A program made the translations under genes and the position numbers. A DNA stretch of 54,624 nucleotides from Cytophagales bacterium (GTDB lineage Bacteria > Bacteroidota > Bacteroidia > Cytophagales > VRUD01): NCBI GenBank assembly GCA_019456305.1, contig VRUD01000021.1:1-54624 (forward strand). Direction: 5' to 3'. The notes beneath the pieces are model-generated. The model did no database searches and was not told the origin of the DNA. It worked only from the letters and a program-made list of their open reading frames with translations. Shown here in pieces: positions 1 to 9,662 of the stretch (within the stretch, counting starts at the first letter, position 1; each line of letters opens with the position of its first letter).

Positions 1-21
1 ACGCAAATATTGACCTGACGA

Positions 22-2349
22 TCACCACCAACTTTTCAGACCAGGAAGTTTTCCTGCCTTTTCGTTTTTATGAAGGCCTTGCCCGGACGTTCCATTATTA
101 CAAGAGTTACTTCCTCCATCTCCACCCGTTCCGCCAGCGCCACCGGGATTACCTGCCGGAGAAAATCCACCGGCTCCTCCAGCCCTGCAGCAACTGCCAT
201 CCGGACTGCCACCCTGTCCATTAATACCAAGCGAGCCATTAGCGCCATCTACGCCACCAACTCCATCAGCGCCCGTACCTGCATCACCGGCAATTACGTT
301 ACATCTTACAATATCATAATCCGAACAATTGATCATGTGTATCCCATATACCGACATCCCTGTCCCTGCCGGAGCATCCTGTACCTGTATGGTAAGGTCC
401 TGCATCCGGAAGTTTGAAACCGTATTCAGTTCAAAAGCTGTGATGCGCAACGGTGGGGTTTCAGGATTTGTATTATCCCTGTAAATGATAGTAGGAGCAG
501 CATTGCTTTTAATATCCCAGTTTGTAGGATCATACCCACCTTCAATGGTAGTCGTGTTGGTGATGGAAATTGACTGGGAGATGTTGTAGGTACCCTGCCG
601 CATTTTAATGGTGCTGTTGTTACATTGTGCCAGGTACAGACCTGTCAACAGGTCAGCAGGATTAGTACGTGTGCCATTACCAAAAGGACCCGAACCAGGA
701 ATCACCCACACGATATTACATATCGCAGCAGCAGGGGGTGGGTTCATCGTTACAAGGGCATAAGCTGTATCTTTACATCCAAAAGTATTTGTAACCTCTA
801 CCGAATAAGTAGTGGTAGAACCAGGAGAAACAATGATAGAAGTGGTAGTTTCGGTTGTGCTCCATAAGTATCCGGTTCCTCCTGAGGCAGTCAGGGTAAC
901 CGATGAGCCGTTACATAATACCGGTTCATCCGGAGTTATTGATGCCGTGGGAGTTGGATTTACGTTAATGGTATAAAATTCATGTCTTATACATGTTCCG
1001 GTTGCTGATTCTAAAGTGTATGTCGTGGTGGTGGCCGGGCACACATTGATAACGGTGGTTGTTTCACCTGTATTCCAGAGAACAGTATCAACCGAGTCGC
1101 CAACGGCAGTTAAAGTAACACATTCACCGGCACATATAGAACTCTGTGAAGCTGTAATAGTTGGGGGTGATGGACCGGGATTTACATAAATGGCATAGGA
1201 AAATGTTTGCTGCCCAATGATCGGGCAGGCGTCGTCAGCTACGGTTACGGTTAATAATATAGGCGATGCTCCTGTAACATTTCCATCATCAGGGCTTAAG
1301 CAGAAAGTTGCGACAGGATTTGGGGTGCCTTGTCCTGCAACGGTAAAAACTGCCCCGGCAATGCCCAGGTATGAAGCAGTTAAAGTCAAATTATTGGCAT
1401 CAGGGTCATTGGCGTAAATATTAAAACAGGAAGTTTGGCAGGCCGTGACAGTAATATTGTAAACGGAGGTACTATCCACACCCGTAAGAACCGGAAGCGT
1501 ATTGGAACAAGTCAAAATAGTAATCTGCATGTCTCTGACAACACTTCCAATAAGCACTCCATTGCGGTATTCTTCAATTAATAGCGCAAATACCCCATCA
1601 AATGGTGTAGAAGGTGCATTGGGAGTAAAAGTAATATCTCCCGTTACCGGATCTACTGTAAAAGGTATGCTTACAGGAAGTGGAGCAGTGGCCGTATAGG
1701 GACCTAAAAAAGAAACAGGTGTTGATACACTCTGCATAGGAGACACTAATGAATAAACTAATGAATCCCCGTCCGGTTCATAAGCACCGTTATTGAAAGT
1801 ATATGACTGCCCGTTGCATGCAAACGGAACAGGCAGGTTGCTGAATACAGGGGCAGTATTGCACGGTGCGTCAATGCTATTCAGCATGGCTGCAAAATAA
1901 GAACTTTGGGATGAGGGACCGTTTAAATTATCAATGGCGGCATTCCTGCAGCAGGTGCTCCACGCAAAGATCCAGTCACTGCAGACAAATGGCAATATAG
2001 TAATTCCCTGGTAGACGTATTCCTCAATGCCTTTATCTGGTCCCCCGCTGCATGAAGAAGTACCCCCACAAGTCGGATCAATTACAGTGGGAGTTCCCGG
2101 TATTTTATTTAATGTAAATGCCGTGCCATTGCCACAAGACGAAGTGGGTGTAATGCTCATGGAGCCGGGGGCGTTAATACCATCACAGTCTCTGTAAAAT
2201 TTTACGGTTACTAAGTAAGTACGGGTTACCGGGTCTAGACACTCGTAGCTGATATCAGCGCCTACGGAATGGGATGCAAAGGTCTTTGAAGCCTCTAACA
2301 TTAATAATGTCAGCATGACTATTTTGGATACGATAAGTAGCGTTTTCAT
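22..2349 (-). CDS. Secreted surface protein with Ig-like and beta-helix regions
   Basis: A 775-residue exported protein. Residues 1-25 form a signal peptide. The mature start (SHSVGADISYEC, then FYRDCDG) is a common opening of large Bacteroidota surface proteins. Two Ig/PKD-like repeats, each with CxGxxVTLTA and TTTYTLE/TYSVE strands, lie at about residues 393-545. A right-handed beta-helix-like stretch follows (about 556-686), then a Gly/Asn-rich tail with many GG, GN and GD steps (about 686-755). It probably acts in adhesion or in the outer surface layer. Proteins of this type usually end in a type IX secretion sorting domain, but none is seen before the TGA at 22-24. The C terminus may be lost to a mutation or a sequencing error, or may continue in another frame beyond the window edge. 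The exact role is unknown. Confidence 0.8.
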   Translation of the reverse strand: MKTLLIVSKIVMLTLLMLEASKTFASHSVGADISYECLDPVTRTYLVTVKFYRDCDGINAPGSMSITPTSSCGNGTAFTLNKIPGTPTVIDPTCGGTSSCSGGPDKGIEEYVYQGITILPFVCSDWIFAWSTCCRNAAIDNLNGPSSQSSYFAAMLNSIDAPCNTAPVFSNLPVPFACNGQSYTFNNGAYEPDGDSLVYSLVSPMQSVSTPVSFLGPYTATAPLPVSIPFTVDPVTGDITFTPNAPSTPFDGVFALLIEEYRNGVLIGSVVRDMQITILTCSNTLPVLTGVDSTSVYNITVTACQTSCFNIYANDPDANNLTLTASYLGIAGAVFTVAGQGTPNPVATFCLSPDDGNVTGASPILLTVTVADDACPIIGQQTFSYAIYVNPGPSPPTITASQSSICAGECVTLTAVGDSVDTVLWNTGETTTVINVCPATTTTYTLESATGTCIRHEFYTINVNPTPTASITPDEPVLCNGSSVTLTASGGTGYLWSTTETTTSIIVSPGSTTTYSVEVTNTFGCKDTAYALVTMNPPPAAAICNIVWVIPGSGPFGNGTRTNPADLLTGLYLAQCNNSTIKMRQGTYNISQSISITNTTTIEGGYDPTNWDIKSNAAPTIIYRDNTNPETPPLRITAFELNTVSNFRMQDLTIQVQDAPAGTGMSVYGIHMINCSDYDIVRCNVIAGDAGTGADGVGGVDGANGSLGINGQGGSPDGSCCRAGGAGGFSPAGNPGGAGGTGGDGGSNSCNNGTSGQGLHKNEKAGKLPGLKSWW

Positions 2350-2397
2350 TTTTATTTATTTTAGAATTATATGAAAAACCATGCTATAAAATGTAAG

Positions 2398-2496
2398 TTG
2401 TAATTCAGTTGTAATTCAGTTGTTATACGATTGTATAACCATTGTATAACCATTGTATGACCATCAAATTACTATTGAATTACTATTGAATTACTA
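2398..2496. repeat. Phased array of nine 11-bp units
   Basis: Nine consecutive 11-mers lie end to end upstream of the surface protein gene: TTGTAATTCAG twice, TTGTTATACGA, TTGTATAACCA twice, TTGTATGACCA, TCAAATTACTA, TTGAATTACTA twice. Most units begin with TTG, and the register never slips. The rest of the gap (2350-2696) holds no gene that I can see. Confidence 0.85.
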
Positions 2497-2518
2497 CGAG
2501 TGACAATATTGTTTAATT

Positions 2519-2550
2519 CAACAAAGCATAATAACCCTTATTTATGCAAC
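2519..2550. repeat. 32-bp dispersed repeat, copy 1
   Basis: This stretch is identical to 30415-30446, which is the right half of a long hairpin behind the large amidohydrolase gene. The core is CATAATAACCC followed by TTATTTATGCAAC. It is probably one half of a small non-coding mobile repeat. Confidence 0.7.
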
Positions 2551-2696
2551 GAAATACTAGCTCAAACTATGGTAAACAGGTATGCTACTTCGCCTCAAAG
2601 ATATATCTTTTTTGTTAATATTGATAGTTTTTCAAAAGTTTTTTATATTATTATTTATTTTAAATGAACACAAAATAACTGTTAGCAGACATTATT

Positions 2697-3227
2697 TTAT
2701 TGTAAATTCACCTGATTATAAATCACCAATAGGGCAAAGATGATACCCGGGATCCAGAAGATTAAAGTTAATAACAGATCTACCCAGAAATTTATTGTAA
2801 GACTATTTTCGTATAAATATACCGATAAGGGTGGTAATAAAAAAGCTAATATTACACATAAAATGAATTTATCATCGTATTCAGGCCCGCTTTCTCTCCT
2901 TGCAACTTTTATGAGAGTTTTAGCCTGTTTCTTAAACTTTTTCTTTTCTTGTTTAGATAATTCAGGATCCGGTCTATAAGTAATATTTGCATTCGCTTTC
3001 ACATTTGGAATTGTGGTCTTAATAAATGCAGGAGTTGTAATATCTCGCTTTGAGTTTGTGGTTTCAGAGATTGGTTGAGACAAACTGACTTCCAGAATGG
3101 GTTTTTCTATTTTTTGTTTTACAGGATAATGGGCTCTAACACTAAGTTGTGATTGTTTATGAGTATTACAAGCAAAAAGACACATTAGCGCTAAAAATAA
3201 TAGTGGGATACTAATTAGTGTTTTCAT
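2697..3227 (-). CDS. Lipoprotein with C-terminal YqaE/Pmp3 membrane domain
   Basis: The chosen start (ATG at 3227) gives MKTLISIPLLFLALMCLFAC, a clean lipoprotein signal with the Cys at residue 20. A longer frame from 3254 would add nine residues ahead of the signal and is less likely. The middle is polar and Lys-rich. The last ~55 residues form two membrane segments with the pattern of the YqaE/Pmp3 family (ILCVILAFLLPPLSVYL, then WIPGIIFALLVIY). Pmp3-like peptides are linked to membrane potential and stress in other organisms; the role of the lipoprotein-fused form is not known to me. The gap to metK contains a 9-bp inverted repeat, CCATCAGAT (3290-3298) with ATCTGATGG (3335-3343). Confidence 0.8.
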   Translation of the reverse strand: MKTLISIPLLFLALMCLFACNTHKQSQLSVRAHYPVKQKIEKPILEVSLSQPISETTNSKRDITTPAFIKTTIPNVKANANITYRPDPELSKQEKKKFKKQAKTLIKVARRESGPEYDDKFILCVILAFLLPPLSVYLYENSLTINFWVDLLLTLIFWIPGIIFALLVIYNQVNLQ

Positions 3228-3381
3228 ATTCAAAAATAAATTCATTGCAAGCATGATAGTTTTTATCTGTTACCAATGTCATTTCCCTGCCATCAGATCC
3301 ATCGGATGGCTCCAACCCTCATATCAGCAGAGCTATCTGATGGTATCCACCCCGCCTTGTCATTGTCTATTATCATGGTCA

Positions 3382-4641
3382 TCATCTCATCCCAAACTCT
3401 TTGCGTATCCTATCCACGTAGTCCAGCTTCTCCCAGGTAAATGTTTCCACCTTTTTAATTATTTCTTTACCATTGACGTTGAAAGTCAAAGTTTTCTTCT
3501 GCGGCTCTCTTCCCATATGGCCATAAGCTGCGGTTTCTGAGTATATGGGTTCTTTCAATTTCAGCCTTTTAATGATGGATGCCGGTTTGAGGTCAAAAAT
3601 ATTTTCTACTTTTTTAGCTATTTCACTGTCTGCGATATTAACTTTTGAAGTGCCAAAAGTATTGAGATACAGCCTCATTGGTTTTGCTACTCCAATAGCA
3701 TAAGATACCTGCACTTCTATTTCGTCAGCAATTCCTGCAGCGACTAAATTTTTTGCAACATGCCTTACAGCATAAGCAGCAGAACGGTCAACTTTTGATG
3801 GGTCTTTTCCTGAAAAGGCGCCTCCACCGTGAGCGCCTTTGCCACCATAAGTGTCAACAATGATCTTACGTCCTGTTAATCCCGTGTCGCCATGCGGTCC
3901 GCCAATTACAAACTTACCGGTTGGATTGACGTGGTAAACAATATCATCAGCAAAAAATTTCTTAAATTTATCAGGTACTTTCGCTTTTACTCTTGGAATT
4001 AATATCTGTATAACATCAGATTTGATCTTTTTAAGCATTGCTTCTTCCTCGTCAAAGTCATCATGCTGGGTGGATACTACGATGGTCTCAATTTTTACCG
4101 GTTTATTATTATCATCATACTGAATCGTAACCTGGGATTTGGAATCTGGCCTTAGGTAGGTCATTTGCCTGCCTTCTTTTCTTATCGCAGCCAGTTCCTT
4201 TAGCAGGAGGTGGGAAAGCTCAATAGGCAGAGGCATATAATTATCTGTTTCGTTGGTAGCATATCCGAACATCATGCCCTGGTCACCAGCGCCTTGCTCT
4301 TTGTGCAAACCTTTTCCTTCAACCACGCCCTGGTTAATATCTTCGGATTGTTCGTGTATTGCAGAGATCACCCCGCATGAGTCAGCATCAAACTGGTAAT
4401 CTGATTTGTTGTACCCAATCTTATTGATCACCTCTCTGGCTATTTTTTGTACATCCAGGTAGGCCGTGCTTTTTACCTCACCGCTAAGTACGGTCAGGCC
4501 GGTAGTCACCAATGTTTCGCAAGCCACTTTTGAATTTGGGTCCTGGGCAATAAAATTGTCTACTAAAGCATCAGATATCTGGTCAGCGATCTTGTCCGGA
4601 TGGCCTTCTGAAACTGATTCGGAAGTGTATGAATAAGCCAT
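3382..4641 (-). CDS. metK: S-adenosylmethionine synthetase
   Basis: MetK makes S-adenosylmethionine from methionine and ATP in the cytoplasm, supplying the methylases encoded elsewhere in this window. The 419-residue protein has the family signatures in order: [13 protein letters not shown] at residues 13-25, the ATP loop [15 protein letters not shown] at about 116-130, [12 protein letters not shown] at about 246, and the glycine loop [17 protein letters not shown] at about 268-284. Length is within the range of the family. It stands alone between repeat-filled gaps. Near-identical short repeats of TTTACGA directly precede the start (4650-4690). Confidence 0.98.
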   Translation of the reverse strand: MAYSYTSESVSEGHPDKIADQISDALVDNFIAQDPNSKVACETLVTTGLTVLSGEVKSTAYLDVQKIAREVINKIGYNKSDYQFDADSCGVISAIHEQSEDINQGVVEGKGLHKEQGAGDQGMMFGYATNETDNYMPLPIELSHLLLKELAAIRKEGRQMTYLRPDSKSQVTIQYDDNNKPVKIETIVVSTQHDDFDEEEAMLKKIKSDVIQILIPRVKAKVPDKFKKFFADDIVYHVNPTGKFVIGGPHGDTGLTGRKIIVDTYGGKGAHGGGAFSGKDPSKVDRSAAYAVRHVAKNLVAAGIADEIEVQVSYAIGVAKPMRLYLNTFGTSKVNIADSEIAKKVENIFDLKPASIIKRLKLKEPIYSETAAYGHMGREPQKKTLTFNVNGKEIIKKVETFTWEKLDYVDRIRKEFGMR

Positions 4642-5065
4642 ATTAATTTACGATTTACGATTTACGATTTACGAATTATAATTTACGATTGTCGCAATTT
4701 ATTCTTAAATTTTGTATTATTAAGTAAGGATCATGTTTTTAAAACTCCGAAAGATAAATTCTTTTTTTTAATAAGAAAAATTTGATACCATATAAAATTA
4801 ATATGTTTGAGTCCCTTCTAAAAAGTAAAAAATTGAAAAGAAATCGTTTCTCGTCCCGCAATATGCGGGACAAAGTTCGCAAAGGATTGAATATCAATTA
4901 GTTAAGTATATAACTTTGCGCTCTTTGCGCCTTTGCGAGAACCAAAAACACTTTTTAGAGTGGACTCATGTTTGCAATATCTAAATTAAAGAATTAATTT
5001 TGTGAAAATAAGCTATTAAAAAGTTTGATTGATATATTCCCCCTCCCCCAAAATAAATACTTTAA
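4642..5065. repeat. Intergenic region with short repeats, no gene seen
   Basis: The gap between metK and the antiporter gene holds tandem TTTACGA units (4650-4690), a short palindrome CCCGCAATATGCGGG (about 4855-4869) and an inverted pair built on GCAAAGG and CTTTGCG (about 4875-4940). The latter type is scattered through many Bacteroidota intergenic regions. No open reading frame with coding character is visible. Confidence 0.55.
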
Positions 5066-6931
5066 ATGCACTTATCCACTGACTACCTATCGCTTTTCAT
5101 AGTCTGCGCCATTGCCTGGCTTGTGCCTATGTTAAGCTCACAATTGAAACTTGACAAAATACCTACGGTGGTTGTAGAAATAATTGCCGGCTTTATAATA
5201 GGCTCAAACGTGCTAAACATCCTGCCAGATGAACCTTATCTACCCTTTCTCAGCTTAACAGGATTTATCTTTTTGATGTTTTTAAGTGGACTTGAAATTG
5301 ATGTAAACCAGATATTTTCAACATTCCCAAGAAGAAAAATTACCTATACCCGGTTTTTAAAAAATCCGCTATTAGTTGGGACTACAATATATATTGTAAC
5401 CCTGGTTTTATCTGTTGCAGCTGCAAAATTGCTTTCAAATTTTGTGGAAATTACGAACATCTGGTATTTCGCCCTGATCATGTCCACTTCATCGGTAGGT
5501 ATCATAGTGCCTGTGTTAAAAAATCGCGGAGAAATAGGGCAGCATTTCGGACAAATGATCATTTTGGCTGCTGCTGTAGCTGATATCCTGAGCATTTTAT
5601 TTTTCACCTTTACTGCTTCCTATTTGAAAAACGGATTTCATTTTAAGCTATTTTTAATTTTTATCCTGATCGTAGTATTCTTTCTTTCCTGGAGGATTGG
5701 AAAATATTTGGTAAGGATTCTCCCCATCAAACGACTCCTGTATCAACTTGCCCATGCAGCTTCACAAATACGGGTAAGAGGGTCAATACTTTTGATATTG
5801 CTCTTTGTCATTGTCTCTCAAAAGATTGATGCAGAAGTGATATTGGGTGCATTTCTGGCAGGAATAATTTTGTCAATATTTACTTCAAAAGACAGATCAA
5901 CACTTATGATCAAGTTAGATGGGATTGGCTATGGTTTTTTTATTCCTATCTTCTTTATCATGGTGGGAGCAAACCTTGACATAAGTTCTCTTAAATCATT
6001 TGACAATTCATTTTTATTCTTAGGATTATTCCTGTTGTCACTCTATTTGGTTAAAGTATTACCCGCTTTTATTTGGACCAGGTTATTTGGATTTAAGAGA
6101 ACGCTTTCGGGTGGATTGCTCCTATCTTCAAGGTTGAGCCTGATCATAGCTGCTGCTCAAATTGGCTTGCATCTTAACGTAATAACCCCGGCAATCAATG
6201 CTTCTATCATTATTATGGCGGTACTTACCTGCTTCTTTTCACCTATCCTCTATTCACAAATGAACCGTGGTAGAAAATTTAAAAATTACCAGGCAATTAT
6301 AATTGGAGGCAGTAGTGTAGGCGTTTTGCTGGCAAGAAGAATGAATATGCACGGATTCTCTACTCCTATCATTGATTCCAATAAAGAAAAAGTTAAAGAA
6401 TTATTATCCGAGGGATTTTATGCCATTCTTGGAAACGGAGCCGACAGGCATATTTATGAAAACCTGGACCTGAAACCTGAAAATTATGTGGTAGTGATGA
6501 CCGATTCGGATAAAAAAAATCAAAGTATTTGCCAGTTACTCCGTAATGATCTGCAGCATGAAAATGTTATTACAAAAGTTAAGAGCGATAAATTAGCCGG
6601 CCGCTTAAAAAATCTCAACATTGAGACTTTAGACACTACCCGCATCATGGCGTCTACTATTGAGAACCTGATACTCCGCCCCACCACCTACCATGCCCTG
6701 GTTGATAGCTTTGAAACACTCACGGTAGAAGAAATTATAATCACCAATAAAGAGATTGATGGCACACAGGTTAAAGACCTTGCTTTCCACACTGATGGGC
6801 AATTGATGCTTGTTAGAAAAAATGATGAAGTGCACATTCCTCATGGAGAAACGTACCTGCATTTAGGTGATATCGTAACTGTTTTTGGTAATGATGAGGC
6901 GCTGGAAGATTTTAGGGGGAAGTTTGGGTAA
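5066..6931 (+). CDS. CPA2 cation/proton antiporter with RCK domain
   Basis: An inner-membrane transporter of the monovalent cation:proton antiporter-2 family (KefB/KefC/YbaL type), exchanging K+ or Na+ for protons. Residues 1-405 hold about 12 hydrophobic helices. Residues from about 408 form a TrkA-N/RCK domain with a nucleotide-binding loop (IIIGGSSVGVLLARRM) and downstream acidic residues. The last ~75 residues match a TrkA-C ligand domain (LMLVRKNDEVHIPHGETYL, then GDIVTVFG). The 621-residue length is normal. It is monocistronic: the preceding gene is divergent and 680 bp of repeats follow. Substrate ion and ligand cannot be read from the sequence. Confidence 0.92.
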   Translation: MHLSTDYLSLFIVCAIAWLVPMLSSQLKLDKIPTVVVEIIAGFIIGSNVLNILPDEPYLPFLSLTGFIFLMFLSGLEIDVNQIFSTFPRRKITYTRFLKNPLLVGTTIYIVTLVLSVAAAKLLSNFVEITNIWYFALIMSTSSVGIIVPVLKNRGEIGQHFGQMIILAAAVADILSILFFTFTASYLKNGFHFKLFLIFILIVVFFLSWRIGKYLVRILPIKRLLYQLAHAASQIRVRGSILLILLFVIVSQKIDAEVILGAFLAGIILSIFTSKDRSTLMIKLDGIGYGFFIPIFFIMVGANLDISSLKSFDNSFLFLGLFLLSLYLVKVLPAFIWTRLFGFKRTLSGGLLLSSRLSLIIAAAQIGLHLNVITPAINASIIIMAVLTCFFSPILYSQMNRGRKFKNYQAIIIGGSSVGVLLARRMNMHGFSTPIIDSNKEKVKELLSEGFYAILGNGADRHIYENLDLKPENYVVVMTDSDKKNQSICQLLRNDLQHENVITKVKSDKLAGRLKNLNIETLDTTRIMASTIENLILRPTTYHALVDSFETLTVEEIIITNKEIDGTQVKDLAFHTDGQLMLVRKNDEVHIPHGETYLHLGDIVTVFGNDEALEDFRGKFG

Positions 6932-7612
6932 AACGCATGGCCCCGCCAACTGGCGGGGCATAGAGCCCCGCCACAGGCGGGGTAAACATGGTGCATAGCG
7001 AAGATCCAGACGCAGCCGGGGGAGCAACCACAGATTAAAAAAAAGTAAAAAGTAAAAAGTAAAAAGTAAAAAGTAAAAAGTAGTATGATTATATGATTAG
7101 GAGGCTTTGAAAAACCTGGCTGGAATTCATCGTCAGACCACTAAGCCTGGGTTTGGGGTTGGAAAGTGGTCAGACGAATAGGACCACTAAGCTTGGGTTA
7201 AACTTCGGAAATCCCCACCCCCGCAGGCCAGTTGAGATTTCCGAAGGTTAAGCGGAACTACAAGAATGTTTTTTAAAAGAATTATTATTTTTATGATTGT
7301 AGATATTTTTTCTTTTAAATTAAACTTAATACAACTTACTGTAATTGAACTACACGAAGCTTTTAAGTAAAAAGTAAAAAGTAAAAAATATGAAAAATCT
7401 AAATTCAATTACTTAAAATGAAAAAAACTGCCTCCATATTTTTACTTTTTACTTTTATTCGTGTAGTTCTTTACCCCTAAATCCCCTAAAGGGGACTTGC
7501 CTACCCTCAAGCCATTCCCAAGTACTCGGGATAGGAGAGCGTGGGAATTCCCCCTTTAGGGGGTTAGGGGGTAGCGAAGAAAATAAGAAAAACATAAAAT
7601 TCACTTTAGCTC
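6932..7612. repeat. Repeat-rich intergenic region
   Basis: The 680 bp between the antiporter and TPR genes contain palindromes built on CCCCGCCAACTGGCGGGG (6943-6960) and CCCCGCCACAGGCGGGG (6965-6981), a tandem run of AAAAAGT units (about 7038-7082, again 7366-7388), the 61-bp repeat listed separately, and an inverted pair of CCCCTAAAGGGG type (about 7480-7575). The short frames here are made of repeats; I see no gene. Confidence 0.7.
7202..7262 (+). repeat. 61-bp direct repeat, left copy
   Basis: Identical base for base to 9509-9569, so the two copies bracket the TPR gene. Each copy has inner 11-bp arms CTTCGGAAATC and GATTTCCGAAG around a GC-rich loop and could form a hairpin. Confidence 0.85.
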
Positions 7613-9436
7613 ATGAAAAAAACCCTTTTATCAATTACACTGTGTCTTTTATACACAGCAAATGGTTTAGCTGACAATAAAATTGACAGCTTAAAACATG
7701 CCTTCAAAACCGCCAAAGCAGACACCACCAAAATAGTTACCCTCAACCGCCTCTCCGAAGCCCTCTGGCGCACCGGTGAATACGACCAGGCGCTTGACTA
7801 TGCCAGCCAGGCCCTCAATAAAATTGTCATCGCGTTGCGAGCCAGGGGCAGCCAAGGGGATGGAGCGAAGCAACCCTACAAAACACAACCAGGTGGAGCG
7901 AAGCGATCTCCTCAAATGTTAGGTTGGCTCAAAAAAGCAAAAGCCAGCGCTTACCACAATATTGGTGCAATTTACTATCTGCAGGGCAATTACCCCAAAG
8001 CCCTTGACCATTTCACCCAGAGCTTAAAGCTCAAAAGGCAGCTCAACGATAAAGCCGGCATTGCCAGCGCTTACAACAATATCGCTGGCATTTACGCGAA
8101 GCAAGGCAATTACCCCAAAGCCCTTGACCATCACACCCGAAGCTTAAAGCTCAAAAGGCAGCTCAACGATAAAGCCGGCATTGCCAGCGCTTACAACAAT
8201 ATCGCTAACATTTACTATAAGCAGGGCAATTACCCCAAAGCCCTTGACCTTTACACCCGGAGCTTAAAGCTCTCGAGGCAGCTCAACGATAAAGCCGGCA
8301 TTGCCCGCGCTTACAACAATATCGCTAACATTTACTATGAGCAGGGCAATTACCCCAAAGCCCTTGACCTTCACACCCGGAGCTTAAAGCTCTCAAGGCA
8401 GCTCAACGATAAAGACGGCATTGCCCTCGCTTACAACAATATCGCTGTCATTTACGATGAGCAGGGCAATTACCCCAAAGCCCTTGACCATTACACCCAG
8501 AGCTTAAAGCTCTCAAGGCAGCTCAACGATAAAGCCGGCATTGCCCGCGCTTACAGCAATATCGGTACACTTTACACTACGCTTCCCGATAGCGTGCCGG
8601 GCATCGGCCGTGATTCAACAGAGCGGCTCTATGAAAGAGCGATGGAATTGCAGCAAAAAAGCCTGAATATAATGAAAGAGATCGGAGCTGCTGGGCTGAT
8701 GACTCATGCGCTGAATGCCATCGGGGCGCTTTATATGAAGGTTGTAAAGTTGGAAGGTTTGGAGGTTAGAAGGTTGGAAGGTTGGAAGATGGCAGTAAAG
8801 TACTATGAGCAATCGGCACAGATAGCAGACTCAATAGGAGCAAAGCCGCAACTGATAGAGGCGTTTGAAAAGTTGGCAGTATGCAGTTGGCAGTTGGCAA
8901 GTCAGATGACAGCCGGCAATTGGCAATCTGCAAACAAGAGAGCGGATTTGTTGGAAAAGGCTTACGAATATCATGTAAAGTATGCGAAGGTAAAAGAGGA
9001 GGTGTTTAACGAAGATAAGAGAAAAGAGATGGGCCGCCAGGAGATGGCGCATGAGTATGAGCTTGAAAAGATAGACCAGCAGCAAAAAGATAAAGAAGCA
9101 GCAGCAGCCAAAGCCACCAAAGACAATATGCAATACATCGCCATGGTCATCGGGGTCTTTGCCATGTTTACCGCAGTTTTCTTTCTTGCCAATATACTCA
9201 TGCCAGACTGGCTGGTAAATCTTGTAAGCTGGATACCTTTTGTAATGTTGTTTGAGCTTACACTTGTGTATTCAGACCCGTATATAGAAGTCCTCACAGG
9301 TGGTCAGCCCTTTTATAAGTTTTTGTTCAATACGAGTATAGCGGTTATACTGTTTTTTGTGCAGCATTACTTCCAGAATAAGCTGAAGCAGCGGATGTAC
9401 AGGATCAGGAAAATGAAAGTAAAAAGTAAAAAGTAA
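7613..9436 (+). CDS. Exported TPR-repeat protein with C-terminal membrane segments
   Basis: A 607-residue protein with a signal peptide (1-20), a TPR solenoid and a coiled-coil stretch (about 455-505), ending in two or three membrane helices (about 508-590) and a basic tail. This resembles the sensor half of Bacteroidota TPR proteins that normally carry a histidine kinase, LuxR or LytTR output domain, but no output domain is present. TPR units (YNNIAxIYxxQGNYPKALD) of exactly 40 residues are encoded by nearly identical DNA. Three stretches look like intergenic repeats read in frame: residues about 71-102 (ALRARGSQGDGAK), 378-395 (KLEGLEVRRLEGWK) and 421-445 (VCSWQLASQ). It probably senses or scaffolds at the inner membrane; the partner is unknown. 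Confidence 0.85.
   Translation: MKKTLLSITLCLLYTANGLADNKIDSLKHAFKTAKADTTKIVTLNRLSEALWRTGEYDQALDYASQALNKIVIALRARGSQGDGAKQPYKTQPGGAKRSPQMLGWLKKAKASAYHNIGAIYYLQGNYPKALDHFTQSLKLKRQLNDKAGIASAYNNIAGIYAKQGNYPKALDHHTRSLKLKRQLNDKAGIASAYNNIANIYYKQGNYPKALDLYTRSLKLSRQLNDKAGIARAYNNIANIYYEQGNYPKALDLHTRSLKLSRQLNDKDGIALAYNNIAVIYDEQGNYPKALDHYTQSLKLSRQLNDKAGIARAYSNIGTLYTTLPDSVPGIGRDSTERLYERAMELQQKSLNIMKEIGAAGLMTHALNAIGALYMKVVKLEGLEVRRLEGWKMAVKYYEQSAQIADSIGAKPQLIEAFEKLAVCSWQLASQMTAGNWQSANKRADLLEKAYEYHVKYAKVKEEVFNEDKRKEMGRQEMAHEYELEKIDQQQKDKEAAAAKATKDNMQYIAMVIGVFAMFTAVFFLANILMPDWLVNLVSWIPFVMLFELTLVYSDPYIEVLTGGQPFYKFLFNTSIAVILFFVQHYFQNKLKQRMYRIRKMKVKSKK
7981..8580 (+). repeat. Five 120-bp tandem repeats inside the TPR gene
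   Basis: The phrase GGCAATTACCCCAAAGCCC recurs at intervals of exactly 120 bp (7985, 8105, 8225, 8345, 8465). Whole units differ at only a few positions. One unit encodes one 40-residue TPR motif, so unit gain or loss would keep the frame. Confidence 0.9.
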
Positions 9437-9508
9437 AAAGAAATCCGTATTATTTGGTAAAATTAATCATTCTGTGAATTTCCGAAGTTTGCTTGTTCCC
9501 AAGAAGTT

Positions 9509-9569
9509 ACTTCGGAAATCCCCACCCCCGCAGGCCAGTTGAGATTTCCGAAGGTTAAGCGGAACTACA
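9509..9569 (+). repeat. 61-bp direct repeat, right copy
   Basis: Exact copy of 7202-7262, placed 73 bp after the TPR stop codon. The surrounding gap (9437-9662) also carries CTTTTTACTTTTTACTTTTT runs that mirror those upstream of the TPR gene. No gene is seen in this gap. Confidence 0.85.
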
Positions 9570-9662
9570 CGAATAAATTTAATTCTCAAATTCCAAGTGA
9601 GAAAAACACATAATACAAAGGGAAAGCGCCTTCATTTTTACTTTTTACTTTTTACTTTTTAC

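Noticed and set aside
2398-2496. CRISPR array
   Set aside because: Units are 11 bp with no spacers between them, and no cas genes are present.
7187-7408. 73-residue minus-strand gene
   Set aside because: Made of the 61-bp repeat and AAAAAGT runs; no coding character.
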